In this document: positions 44,137 to 51,856 of the stretch, piece by piece | Numbering within the stretch: position 1 is the first letter of the stretch | Layout of the letters: each line of letters begins with the position of its first letter | NCBI RefSeq assembly: GCF_015169395.1 | Contig: NZ_CP063458.1 | Coordinates: 3,410,001 to 3,474,000 of the forward strand | DNA from: Humisphaera borealis | GTDB taxonomy: Bacteria; Planctomycetota; Phycisphaerae; Tepidisphaerales; Tepidisphaeraceae | Direction of reading: 5' to 3' | Length of the DNA: 64,000 nucleotides | Position numbers and translations under genes: made by a program | Notes under the pieces: model-generated | Database searches by the model: none | What the model was told of the DNA's origin: nothing | Seen by the model: the letters and a program-made list of their open reading frames with translations, nothing else

Positions 44137-45489
44137 ATGGCTTTCACAGAACCCGTCCTCCTCAAGCGCATCTCCGACGATCCCTCCAAGCGGCATACCG
44201 TCTGGTACGACGAATACGTCGCGACCGGCGGCTACGCACAGTTGCGCCGCGCGCTGGAGATGTCGGCCGACGACATCATCAAGATCGTCATGGAATCCGG
44301 CCTGCGCGGTCGCGGCGGCGCGGGATTCAGCGCCGGGCAGAAGTGGTCCTTCATCCCGAAGGAAAAGAAGGGCCCGCACTACCTCGCCGTCAACGCCGAC
44401 GAGAGCGAACCGGGCACCTTCAAAGACCGCTACCTGATGGATTACGACCCGCACGGCATGCTGGAAGGCATCGCCATCGCCGCCAAGGCGACTCAGTGCG
44501 ACGCCGCGTACATCTTCATTCGCGGCGAGTACCACAAGTCCGCCAAGATCCTCGAAAAGGCGCTCGCCGAGGCCTATGAGAAGGGCGTCTTCGGGCAGCA
44601 GGGGATGTTCGGCTCGGGCTACAAGCTCGAGTGCTACGTCCACCGTGGCGCGGGTGCTTACATCTGCGGTGAAGAGACGGGCTTGCTCGAAGCCCTCGAA
44701 GGCAAGCGTGGCTGGCCCCGCAACAAGCCGCCGTTCCCGGCGATCGCCGGCGCGTTCGGCAAGCCGACGGTCATTAACAACGTCGAAACGCTCCAGTGCA
44801 TCCCGTTCATCCTCGAGCGCGGTCCGGCCTGGTTTAAGTCCATGGGTACGCCCAGCTCCCCCGGCCCAAAGCTCTACGGCATGAGCGGACATGTGAACCG
44901 TCCCGGCGTGTACGAAAACGAGCTGGGCATCACGCTCCAACAGTCGATCGACATGGCCGGTGGTATGAAGGGCGGCAAGCACAAGGGCACCATCTGCGGC
45001 GGCATCAGCATGGGCGTGCTCGGGCCCGATCAGCTCGACATCAAGCTCGATTTCGATGACGTCCGCTTTCGCGGCGGCTGCCTGGGCCTCGGTACGGCGG
45101 GCATGATTGTCATGAACGAGCACACCGACATGGTGAAGGCGCTACGCAACTGCGTGCGGTTCTACGCCCACGAAAGCTGCGGCCAGTGCACGCCCTGCCG
45201 CGAAGGCAGCGGCTGGATGAAGAAGATCCTCGACCGTATCGTCGACGGCATGGGCCGTGCGAAGGATCTTGAGATGCTGATGGAGCTCGAGAAGACGATG
45301 GGCATCATGCCCGGCACCACGATCTGCGGTTTGGCCGATGGGACCGCCTGGGCGACGCGGACGTTCATCAACAAGTACTACGAAGAGTTCGCCGCCAAAT
45401 GCCCCGAAGCAATCGAGGCGACGGTCCCGGTAAAGATCTCCCGCGGCCGGCTGAACGTGCTGACGCCGATGGGGAGTAACACGCGGTGA
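44137..45489 (+). CDS. nuoF: NADH-quinone oxidoreductase subunit F (NuoF), isolated gene
   Basis: A 450-residue FMN and 4Fe-4S flavoprotein that accepts electrons from NADH in complex I. Motifs are GRGGAGFSAG (FMN/NADH, 58-67), NADESEPGTFKDR (87-99), GAGAYICGEETGLLEALEGK (171-190) and the N3 cluster ligands C348, C351, C354 and C397. The ATG at 44137 gives the usual N-terminus; the frame is open far upstream but with no family support. Length fits true NuoF and not the longer HoxF/NADP-hydrogenase forms. No other nuo gene is within the window, which is unusual, since nuoE and nuoG normally flank it. Confidence 0.92.
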   Translation: MAFTEPVLLKRISDDPSKRHTVWYDEYVATGGYAQLRRALEMSADDIIKIVMESGLRGRGGAGFSAGQKWSFIPKEKKGPHYLAVNADESEPGTFKDRYLMDYDPHGMLEGIAIAAKATQCDAAYIFIRGEYHKSAKILEKALAEAYEKGVFGQQGMFGSGYKLECYVHRGAGAYICGEETGLLEALEGKRGWPRNKPPFPAIAGAFGKPTVINNVETLQCIPFILERGPAWFKSMGTPSSPGPKLYGMSGHVNRPGVYENELGITLQQSIDMAGGMKGGKHKGTICGGISMGVLGPDQLDIKLDFDDVRFRGGCLGLGTAGMIVMNEHTDMVKALRNCVRFYAHESCGQCTPCREGSGWMKKILDRIVDGMGRAKDLEMLMELEKTMGIMPGTTICGLADGTAWATRTFINKYYEEFAAKCPEAIEATVPVKISRGRLNVLTPMGSNTR

Positions 45490-45588
45490 TCTGCACACAG
45501 TATCGAGCTGCACACGATATCGGCGACAACACAGCACCCTCAGGCGCGCAATCCTGAGCACGCCGGTTCTCACCACAAGAACGACAAG

Positions 45589-46215
45589 CTACAGCCCCGG
45601 GAACAGTTTGCTGCCTTCCTCTTTCTTCTGAGCAGGGGCTGGAGGCGTTGCCGGTTTTGCCTCGGGCTCGACAACTGGAGCCGCGGGTGCGAGGTCGGGG
45701 GCCGGTACAGGGGCGGCGGTCTCGATCATCCGGGGCGCCTCGGGTTTCTTCTCGAACATCTTCTGCACACGCTCGACGACATTCACCTGCACCCAGTACT
45801 CCGGCGTGCCGGGCGTGCGATCGACGCTGTTGTAGCGATAGATCCCCGCCGCCGACGCACAAACCAGCAGGCCGAGCACAGGCCAACCGGCCCGTGTCCG
45901 GCCGAGCAACTTCCGCCAAAGCAGTGCCCAGACGGCGAGACCCGCTCCGGCGGCGGCGACGTGATACGCCTGCACCTGGTAATCCTTGACCTGGTACAGG
46001 TACTGCGACAACTGGCCCATGTCGTACTTGACGAACGGCAGGTATCGGTGCGTCAGCCATTCGCTGATCTGGTCACGATAGACGACGGCCAGCGCCGCTC
46101 CGCCAGCGACGACCGACAGGAAACCAAAGAAGCTCCCTCGCCGCGGGCGGTGCTTCTTCGTCGTTGAAGGCTTGTCATCCAGTTCGTCGAACTCGCTGTG
46201 GCGTGCCATAGACAT
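45589..46215 (-). CDS. Small membrane protein with C-terminal Pro/Ala-rich tail
   Basis: A 208-residue protein. ATG at 46215 or 46209 could start it; gaggg lies a few bases before the first. Three hydrophobic segments (FFGFLSVVAGGAALAVVY, VAAAGAGLAVWALLW, WPVLGLLVCASAAGIYRY) precede a Pro/Ala/Glu-rich tail of ~50 residues. The N-terminal tail is basic (KKHRPRRG). No known motif. It is convergent with nuoF and has no clear partner. Confidence 0.6.
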   Translation of the reverse strand: MSMARHSEFDELDDKPSTTKKHRPRRGSFFGFLSVVAGGAALAVVYRDQISEWLTHRYLPFVKYDMGQLSQYLYQVKDYQVQAYHVAAAGAGLAVWALLWRKLLGRTRAGWPVLGLLVCASAAGIYRYNSVDRTPGTPEYWVQVNVVERVQKMFEKKPEAPRMIETAAPVPAPDLAPAAPVVEPEAKPATPPAPAQKKEEGSKLFPGL

Positions 46216-46328
46216 ACCCTCACTCGTTAAGATCGGAACGGCATCATTCTACAGCGCAGAGGTGGCAAACCGCGTTACAAACTGCGTGAGCTTCTTGATT
46301 GTGCCCACCCTCAGGCTCGCCGACCGGC

Positions 46329-47150
46329 TTAGCGATTCAGAAGTCCTTCCCACGCATCGGGATGCACCTCGAGATACCACCTTTCGCCGGATCGCCTCAC
46401 CTGCACCGGACATCGATAGACTGCCGAGAGCACCTCCGGCCGAATGACCTGCTCGGGCGAACCCAGCATTGCGGGGCGTCCGTCGGACAGCACCAGGATC
46501 TGGCTCGTCGCCGGCGGAAGTTCCTCGACGTGGTGCGTGATCATGACCGTCGTCGGCGGTGGCTGCCCCGCGCCTGCTTCGAACATCCGCTGAACCGTCG
46601 CCAGTACCTGCTCGCGGGCCAGCAGATCCAGACCCGCGGTGGGTTCATCCAGGAGGAGCAGCCTGGGGCGGACGACCAGCGCCCGCGCGATCAGGGCCCG
46701 GACACGCTCGCCACTGCTGAGTGTCGCGTAGACATGGTCGGCGACGTGTGACAGGCCGACGTGCCGAAGCATTCCCTCGGCCTTCTCGCGCATTGACGGG
46801 GTAACAACCTCATAGAGTCCGATGGTGCTGAAGAAACCGGTCAGCACGACTTCCAGGCAGGTGAGCTCGGCGTCTACGTCATAGGGGCCGGCGGCCTGAA
46901 CCAGGCGGATGCGCTTGCGGAGCTCGGGGAGAGACGACTCGCCGAAGTGCCCGTCGAGCACCCGCACATCCCCTGCCGTCGGCCAGAGATGGCCCGCGAG
47001 AATGCGCGTCAGCGTGCTTTTGCCGGAGCCGTTGGGACCGAGGATGGCGACACACGCGCCGGCGGGTATCTCCCAGTTGATATCGCGAAGAATCCATCGG
47101 CCGCTTCGCTGAACGCCGACACCCTTGAGTTGAATCACCGGATCAGTCAT
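46329..47150 (-). CDS. ABC transporter ATP-binding protein (stand-alone)
   Basis: A 273-residue ABC ATPase. Visible motifs are Walker A GPNGSGKST (38-46), signature LSSGERVRALIARAL, Walker B LLLLDEPTAGLD and H-loop MITHHVEE. The pattern is similar to ModF/ferric-type cytoplasmic ATPases. No permease gene is adjacent, so the substrate is unknown. It reads from the ATG at 47150 toward the convergent side and may be cotranscribed with the upstream prenyltransferase (73 bases). Confidence 0.85.
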   Translation of the reverse strand: MTDPVIQLKGVGVQRSGRWILRDINWEIPAGACVAILGPNGSGKSTLTRILAGHLWPTAGDVRVLDGHFGESSLPELRKRIRLVQAAGPYDVDAELTCLEVVLTGFFSTIGLYEVVTPSMREKAEGMLRHVGLSHVADHVYATLSSGERVRALIARALVVRPRLLLLDEPTAGLDLLAREQVLATVQRMFEAGAGQPPPTTVMITHHVEELPPATSQILVLSDGRPAMLGSPEQVIRPEVLSAVYRCPVQVRRSGERWYLEVHPDAWEGLLNR

Positions 47151-47223
47151 CGCCCCCGATAGTAGCCGACGACGCCGAAAAAGGAGGGGATGCAGAGAGG
47201 TGAGTTCGGTCGGCCGGCTGATG

Positions 47224-48330
47224 CTAGATCAGCACCGGCGCAAAGTACTTTGCCGCCATCGCCGCCAGGAGTCCGGACATCGCAGAGCTGAACCTCGGCG
47301 GCAAAGCCGGGTCCGCGGTGGCTGCCGCGGCATCGGCCAATAGGGCTTCAATCGCGGATTGCGTGGATCGCACCGCCCCACTGCCGAGGAGTTCCTGGCG
47401 AAAGGCCTCGGCCATCGCAACGGCGTGTACGCCGGCATCCTTAATCTGTTCGACGCGCTGGTCGAAGCCAACCCGGCGATCTTCGGGGGTCGCCAGTCGG
47501 GCCCGCAGGAGCGTGGGCGTGCGCTTGCCCTGGACAAGGTCAGAGCCTTCGTGGGCCTCGGAACGCAAGTCCAGGAGGTCGTTGTGAAGCTGGTAGGCCT
47601 GACCGATCGCCATCGCGAACCGCGAAACGGCCGCCAACGCCGGCTCGTCGAGCCCGGCCAGAATCGCGCCGCTGAGCATCGGCCCTTCAAACGTGTAGGC
47701 GGCGGTTTTCCAGTCGTAGCCTTTGAGGACGACTGCTTCGTCCACATCGCCGAGCGGGACGTGCGACTGCACGATGTCGATCGCCTGGCCGAATCCTGTT
47801 TCGCACGCCACTCGTGAAAAAAGCCGCAGTAGTCGCTGGTATGACTTGGCCGAAAGAGCAGGTTTAGCGGATTCCAGATCCAGTTCGTGCAGCAGACGCA
47901 TTGAGCCGACAAACAGCAGATCGCCGGCGACAATGCCGAGGTTGGCACCGAAGATCATGCTCCCGCCGTCAAGCGACGCCAGACGATGGTGCAGCGTCGG
48001 CCGGCCCCGGCGGCGATCGGCCCCATCGATAATGTCGTCGTGACAAAGAAGGAAGGTATGGAACAACTCCCAGGCGCAGGCGACATCTGAAGCGATCGCC
48101 GGCGGCACGTCCGGATTCTCGCCATTTCCGCTCGCATGACGATAGGACCAGAGGCACAGTTGCGGCCGAATGCGCTTGCCCCCTTCCAGGACGAACTGGC
48201 GCATCAATTCGACCATCGGCCTGCGGACGCTGCCGGGCACATCGCCGTCATCATCGCAGAGCACCCGCCCGACCACGTGGTCGAGCCGGGTTTCGAGATG
48301 TTGCATGGTTCGCCGCGAGATCAGTTCCAC
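47224..48330 (-). CDS. Polyprenyl (geranylgeranyl/farnesyl-type) diphosphate synthase
   Basis: A 368-residue trans-isoprenyl diphosphate synthase that condenses isopentenyl diphosphate units. The first Asp-rich motif is HDDIIDGADRRRGRPT (D98, D99, D102), and GGKRIRPQL is the upstream IPP-binding lysine motif. The second motif is HNDLLDL (N250, D251, D254), with Asn in place of the first Asp, a substitution found in some family members. The GTG at 48330 has aaggag five bases before it; ATG at 48306 is the alternative. Product length cannot be read. No crt or hopanoid genes are next to it. Confidence 0.88.
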   Translation of the reverse strand: MELISRRTMQHLETRLDHVVGRVLCDDDGDVPGSVRRPMVELMRQFVLEGGKRIRPQLCLWSYRHASGNGENPDVPPAIASDVACAWELFHTFLLCHDDIIDGADRRRGRPTLHHRLASLDGGSMIFGANLGIVAGDLLFVGSMRLLHELDLESAKPALSAKSYQRLLRLFSRVACETGFGQAIDIVQSHVPLGDVDEAVVLKGYDWKTAAYTFEGPMLSGAILAGLDEPALAAVSRFAMAIGQAYQLHNDLLDLRSEAHEGSDLVQGKRTPTLLRARLATPEDRRVGFDQRVEQIKDAGVHAVAMAEAFRQELLGSGAVRSTQSAIEALLADAAAATADPALPPRFSSAMSGLLAAMAAKYFAPVLI

Positions 48331-48478
48331 GAAGGCTCCTTACCTCGGTCCTCGGCGACAGCCGCCGGTGCTTCCACCGAGCGGGATTGTTCGGTATCAC
48401 ATGCAGCGATTTCCACGCTTCAAAAGTGCTGAAACCGACTGGCAAACTGGACACTTGTGAAAGCCGACGCGGCGTCTG

Positions 48479-48916
48479 CTAATCCTCCCGCCTCAGAAAC
48501 GCATCGGCATCCCGCAGCACCGCCCGCGCGTTGGCATAGGTTACCCTATGCAGTGCCTCGGCGGCGAGAAGCCAGTCGTGACCAACATGCTCGTCACTCA
48601 ATATGACCTGATCGGTCGCGCTCTCGGCAAGGAAGAAAACGACCGATTTTTGAACCAGTCCCCGCTTGCGATGCCGGAAAAAGTAGCTGATCTCCCTGGC
48701 GAATCCGGGCACCGCCGCCACCTGGCGGATGTGCGTTTCTTCCGCCAGCTCCCGAAGGGCGGCCTGCATGTCCGATTCGCCCGGCTCGACGTGACCCTTG
48801 GCAAAATCCCAATGCCCGCCGTAGTCGAGCAGCAGGTAGCGAACCTCGCCATCGGCGCCCTCCGACTTTCGGTGAAACAGGATGAACCCGGCGCTGCGTT
48901 CGGTCGTCGCGGGCAT
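48479..48916 (-). CDS. NUDIX hydrolase (Ap4A hydrolase-like)
   Basis: A 145-residue enzyme. The ATG at 48916 has a consensus aggagg in front. The NUDIX box GHVEPGESDMQAALRELAEE (41-60) has the catalytic REXXEE core; the usual Gly before the last hydrophobic residue is His62. The flanks (HWDFAKGHVEPGE, SAGFILFHRK) resemble diadenosine tetraphosphate hydrolases of the NUDT2 kind. It probably hydrolyses Ap4A or a nucleoside diphosphate derivative. It lies 23 bases downstream of the nuclease-like gene on the same strand. Confidence 0.88.
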   Translation of the reverse strand: MPATTERSAGFILFHRKSEGADGEVRYLLLDYGGHWDFAKGHVEPGESDMQAALRELAEETHIRQVAAVPGFAREISYFFRHRKRGLVQKSVVFFLAESATDQVILSDEHVGHDWLLAAEALHRVTYANARAVLRDADAFLRRED

Positions 48917-48939
48917 AGCCGGTCCTCCTGGTCCACAGT

Positions 48940-49581
48940 TCAGTTCCGCTGGATCGTCGGCCAGAGTGCCACGGTACAGAGTCGATGACCGATCCGCTCG
49001 GTGATCGGCACGCTGCGAACATGGCGATAGCCGGCAAGCACTTCCTTCCGTGCCAGCACATCTTCGAAGAGTTCCAGGTCCTTGGCGAGCACTTCCTGCG
49101 ATTCGTTGAAAACAATCAGCAGCAGACCCGCTTCGTGGATCAGAGGCTCGGCCTCCATCTTTCTCAGGTCCTCGACCACGGCCTGTCGCCACTGCGGGCC
49201 GTATCCGCCATGGCGTTCTCCGCCCTCCTTGAATTGAAATGCGACCTTCAGTTCCAGCCAGAGGCCGTCGGCGGGTCCGGCTTCGTCGGGCGGGTCGAAA
49301 AGCGTCGCGGGTTTGCTGTCCAAACGCAGTGGCCGGCCCTTTGGCGTCAATACCAGGTCACAACGCTGACGGTGCGTCAGCCGCTTGCCCACCGACGAAG
49401 GGTAGTGAACTTCCCGGCAAACCTCGTAGTAGGCCCCCAGCCGACCCGCCATCATCGCTTGCAGCGATTTTTCGTCGCGGGCGTCCAGCCCGTACACCGC
49501 CTGCTCCAGTTGCAGTTCCTGCTCGGCAGCCAGCACCGAGGCGGCAAGGTGATCAGCGACCGTGGAGAGATCCCAAACCAA
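48940..49581 (-). CDS. PD-(D/E)XK-like protein of unknown function
   Basis: A 213-residue cytoplasmic protein. RQRCDLVLTPKGRP followed by GLWLELKVAFQF gives the Asp...Glu-x-Lys spacing of the PD-(D/E)XK nuclease fold, a possible but unproven restriction-type active site. The C-terminal half has QAVVEDLRKMEAE and a hydrophobic strand LLLIVFNES, as in that fold. The apparent start is a TTG at 49581 without a clear SD, so the true start is uncertain. It sits between lspA and the NUDIX gene, all on the minus strand. Confidence 0.55.
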   Translation of the reverse strand: MVWDLSTVADHLAASVLAAEQELQLEQAVYGLDARDEKSLQAMMAGRLGAYYEVCREVHYPSSVGKRLTHRQRCDLVLTPKGRPLRLDSKPATLFDPPDEAGPADGLWLELKVAFQFKEGGERHGGYGPQWRQAVVEDLRKMEAEPLIHEAGLLLIVFNESQEVLAKDLELFEDVLARKEVLAGYRHVRSVPITERIGHRLCTVALWPTIQRN

Positions 49582-49624
49582 GTGAGGGCCTGAAGGCAGG
49601 TATCAGCGGGAGAAATGGCCGATT

Positions 49625-50254
49625 CTAAGCGGCTGACTCGACCTTCGCCTCTTCGCCCTTGCGATCGCGGGTGCTGGGCGCGCCGCGCAGGGTATAGACG
49701 AAGATCAGGCCGACGCCAACGCACAACAGCATGTCGGCGACGTTAAAGATCCATGGGAATATCTCGCGGCTCGTGCCAGGCCAGGTTCGGCCGGGAAGCG
49801 CATAGATCATGTCCCGCACGTAGCCGAAGGTGATGCGGTCGTACATGTTGCCGATGACGCCGGCTAACAGCATTCCGAGCACAAACTGGTAGAACCGATG
49901 ATTTCCGCTCGTCGCGAACAGGTAGCTGATGAAGCCGATCGCCAGCACGGAAACGGTTACGAAAAGCCACCGTTGCCCCTGGCCGATGCCAAAGACCGCA
50001 CCCTCGTTCACCATCGCCATGAAGTGAAGCCAACCCTCAGCGACAGGCACGATGATTGGGTTGTTGTTGGGACCGTGATCGACCTGATGCCGCGACGGCG
50101 TGACGGACGTATTGTGAATGACCCCGTAGGGTGCCAACTGCTGAAACGCCAGTTCCTTTGTCCACAGGTCGGCGCCCAGCCCCAGAATGAAAGTCATTCC
50201 GAAGGCGAGCAATGCCGGGGCGGAGCGAAAGTTACCAAGATCGGAACGGCTCAT
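49625..50254 (-). CDS. lspA: Lipoprotein signal peptidase II
   Basis: A 209-residue inner-membrane aspartic protease that removes signal peptides from prolipoproteins. Four hydrophobic spans are visible; catalytic Asp residues are D139 in GNMYDR and D174 in FNVADM, and MVNEGAVFG is the conserved NxGxxFG-type loop. The protein is ~40 residues longer than typical, mainly from an insert (residues ~42-70, VTPSRHQVDHGPNNNP) in the first periplasmic loop. It would process the lipoproteins encoded elsewhere in this window. lgt and lnt are not adjacent. Confidence 0.92.
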   Translation of the reverse strand: MSRSDLGNFRSAPALLAFGMTFILGLGADLWTKELAFQQLAPYGVIHNTSVTPSRHQVDHGPNNNPIIVPVAEGWLHFMAMVNEGAVFGIGQGQRWLFVTVSVLAIGFISYLFATSGNHRFYQFVLGMLLAGVIGNMYDRITFGYVRDMIYALPGRTWPGTSREIFPWIFNVADMLLCVGVGLIFVYTLRGAPSTRDRKGEEAKVESAA

Positions 50255-50389
50255 GTCGCGGGCATTGTAGATGGGAGACGAGACGATGACCAATCGATGC
50301 CACGCCCGACATGGCGACCGAGCGCCGCTTCGCTGACTTCGCGGCACCCCACACTTGCCCCTGCCCGGCCGCAGAAGGACGACGAACCG

Positions 50390-51394
50390 CTATCGCCGGA
50401 TCGGCCCCTTCTCCTGAAGACGGGCAAACTCGATCGAGAAACGGGCCCAGGGTTGGGCCTCGAGGCGGACCTTGCTGATGGGCTTGCCATTGCCCTCACA
50501 AACGCCGTAGCTGCCGTTCTGCACTTTGGCCAGGGCGTGGTTGATCTCGCGGAGAAGAACGCGGTCCTTCTCGACCAGGCCGAGCGTAAACTCCTGCTCG
50601 TAGTTGTCGGTGCCCATGTCGGCCATGTGAATCGGCAGGGTGGACAAGCCCGAATCGCCGGACTGCAGCGCTTCGCGTTCCATCGAGCTCATATCGCCGA
50701 CGAGTTCGCGCCGCTTGGCCAGCAGCAGATCGCGGAAGAACTCCAGTTCCTTGACGCTCAGACCCGCCTGGTTCTTTTTGGGCTTGCTGTCGCCTGAACT
50801 GTTGGCCTGCTCGAGAATGTTCATCGGGCGGAACGGTTCAGGCTTGGTTTCGATCCGGGGGGTCTTGTCCTTGGACTTGACGGCCGCGGGTGCTGCGACC
50901 GGGGGCTTGACCACCACAGGCGGCGAACCGGCGGGCCGGGCCGGCAGAATGATCGTCTTGACCGGAGGCATCACCATCTTGGCCTTGGCGGCAGACTTGG
51001 CCGGTGCCTTGGCGACGGGCTTATCGCCGGCCGGCTTGTCGGCTGCGACGGGCTTCGCTGCCGCCTGCGGGGCTTGCGGCGCGGCCTTGACGGCAGCGGG
51101 TTTTGCAACGACGGATTTGGCGGACGCCGGGGCGGCTGCTGCGGGCTTCACAGGACCCGATTTCGAAGGGGCCGACTTCGCCGCCGCCGGCTTTGCCGGG
51201 ACAGCCTTCACCGGGACAGTCTTCGCCGGGGCAGCCTTCACCGGGACCTGCTTGCCGTTAGCCGCCTTGGCCGCAACAGGCTTGGCACTCTTCGCGGGTT
51301 TCACGGGCCGACCATTGCGCGATGACGCTGAGGCCGTTGACGCTTTGGCAACGGGACCCTTCACGACGCTCTTCTTCGATGCGGTCTTGCCCAC
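50390..51394 (-). CDS. DksA/TraR-family protein with histone H1-like N-terminal tail
   Basis: A 334-residue protein. The C-terminal ~123 residues (from 212, LSVKELEFFRDLLLAKRREL) carry the DksA/TraR coiled coil and tip (MADMGTDNYEQEF) and the following YGVCEGNGKPISKVRLEAQPW. Relatives coordinate zinc with four cysteines; here only C299 remains and the second CxxC is FSIEF, so the zinc finger is degenerate. The first ~200 residues are Lys/Ala/Pro-rich, like eukaryotic histone H1 tails, predicted DNA- or RNAP-binding and disordered. The GTG at 51394 has aaaggag upstream. The role is probably transcription modulation, by analogy with DksA. Confidence 0.82.
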   Translation of the reverse strand: MGKTASKKSVVKGPVAKASTASASSRNGRPVKPAKSAKPVAAKAANGKQVPVKAAPAKTVPVKAVPAKPAAAKSAPSKSGPVKPAAAAPASAKSVVAKPAAVKAAPQAPQAAAKPVAADKPAGDKPVAKAPAKSAAKAKMVMPPVKTIILPARPAGSPPVVVKPPVAAPAAVKSKDKTPRIETKPEPFRPMNILEQANSSGDSKPKKNQAGLSVKELEFFRDLLLAKRRELVGDMSSMEREALQSGDSGLSTLPIHMADMGTDNYEQEFTLGLVEKDRVLLREINHALAKVQNGSYGVCEGNGKPISKVRLEAQPWARFSIEFARLQEKGPIRR

Positions 51395-51856
51395 GGTGGC
51401 CCCGCGCTCCTTTCGGACCAGCTTCCTTCCCCGTTTGGGAAAGAAGTTCCTCCAAGCGTTCGGCCGCCTAAATTGGTCGAGGGGCCGTTGTCTTCACGAC
51501 ACGCCGCTGTCATCGCGGCGACGCAATAAAAAGACGGGAAAACCCGACCCGAACACCCACTGACACCCTGCCGTAGCAGGCGGGAAGGCAAGGGGGAGTC
51601 GAGTCCTGCAAGAATAACGCCAAAGCGCAATTCCCGTCAAGCGAACCGGTTGACACGCCCCACCTTGTCACTAGATTTTCGCGTTGCTTGGCCGGCACCA
51701 ACGCGGATGAACCGGCCAGATCGGATCACTTGCCCGAGTTCACTGCGGTCGTGTAGGTCGATACGCCACCGACGACGTCCGATAATGACTTAAGCACAGA
51801 CCGCAGGGCCATGGCGTGACTCACCGCCTCGACTTGACCGAACGGACCGCAGCATT
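51395..51856. other. Divergent intergenic region, leader of pheT
   Basis: A 462-base gap. Besides the promoter at 51650-51677, a 7-bp stem with a ~16-base loop (tggccgg / ccggcca, about 51689-51719) lies in the pheT leader. No gene or T-box signature is evident. Confidence 0.5.
51650..51677 (+). promoter_or_regulatory. Candidate sigma-70 promoter of pheT
   Basis: TTGACA (51650-51655), a 16-base spacer and TAGATT (51672-51677). The -35 is a perfect consensus and the -10 matches four of six. It points to pheT, giving a ~170-base leader. Confidence 0.6.
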
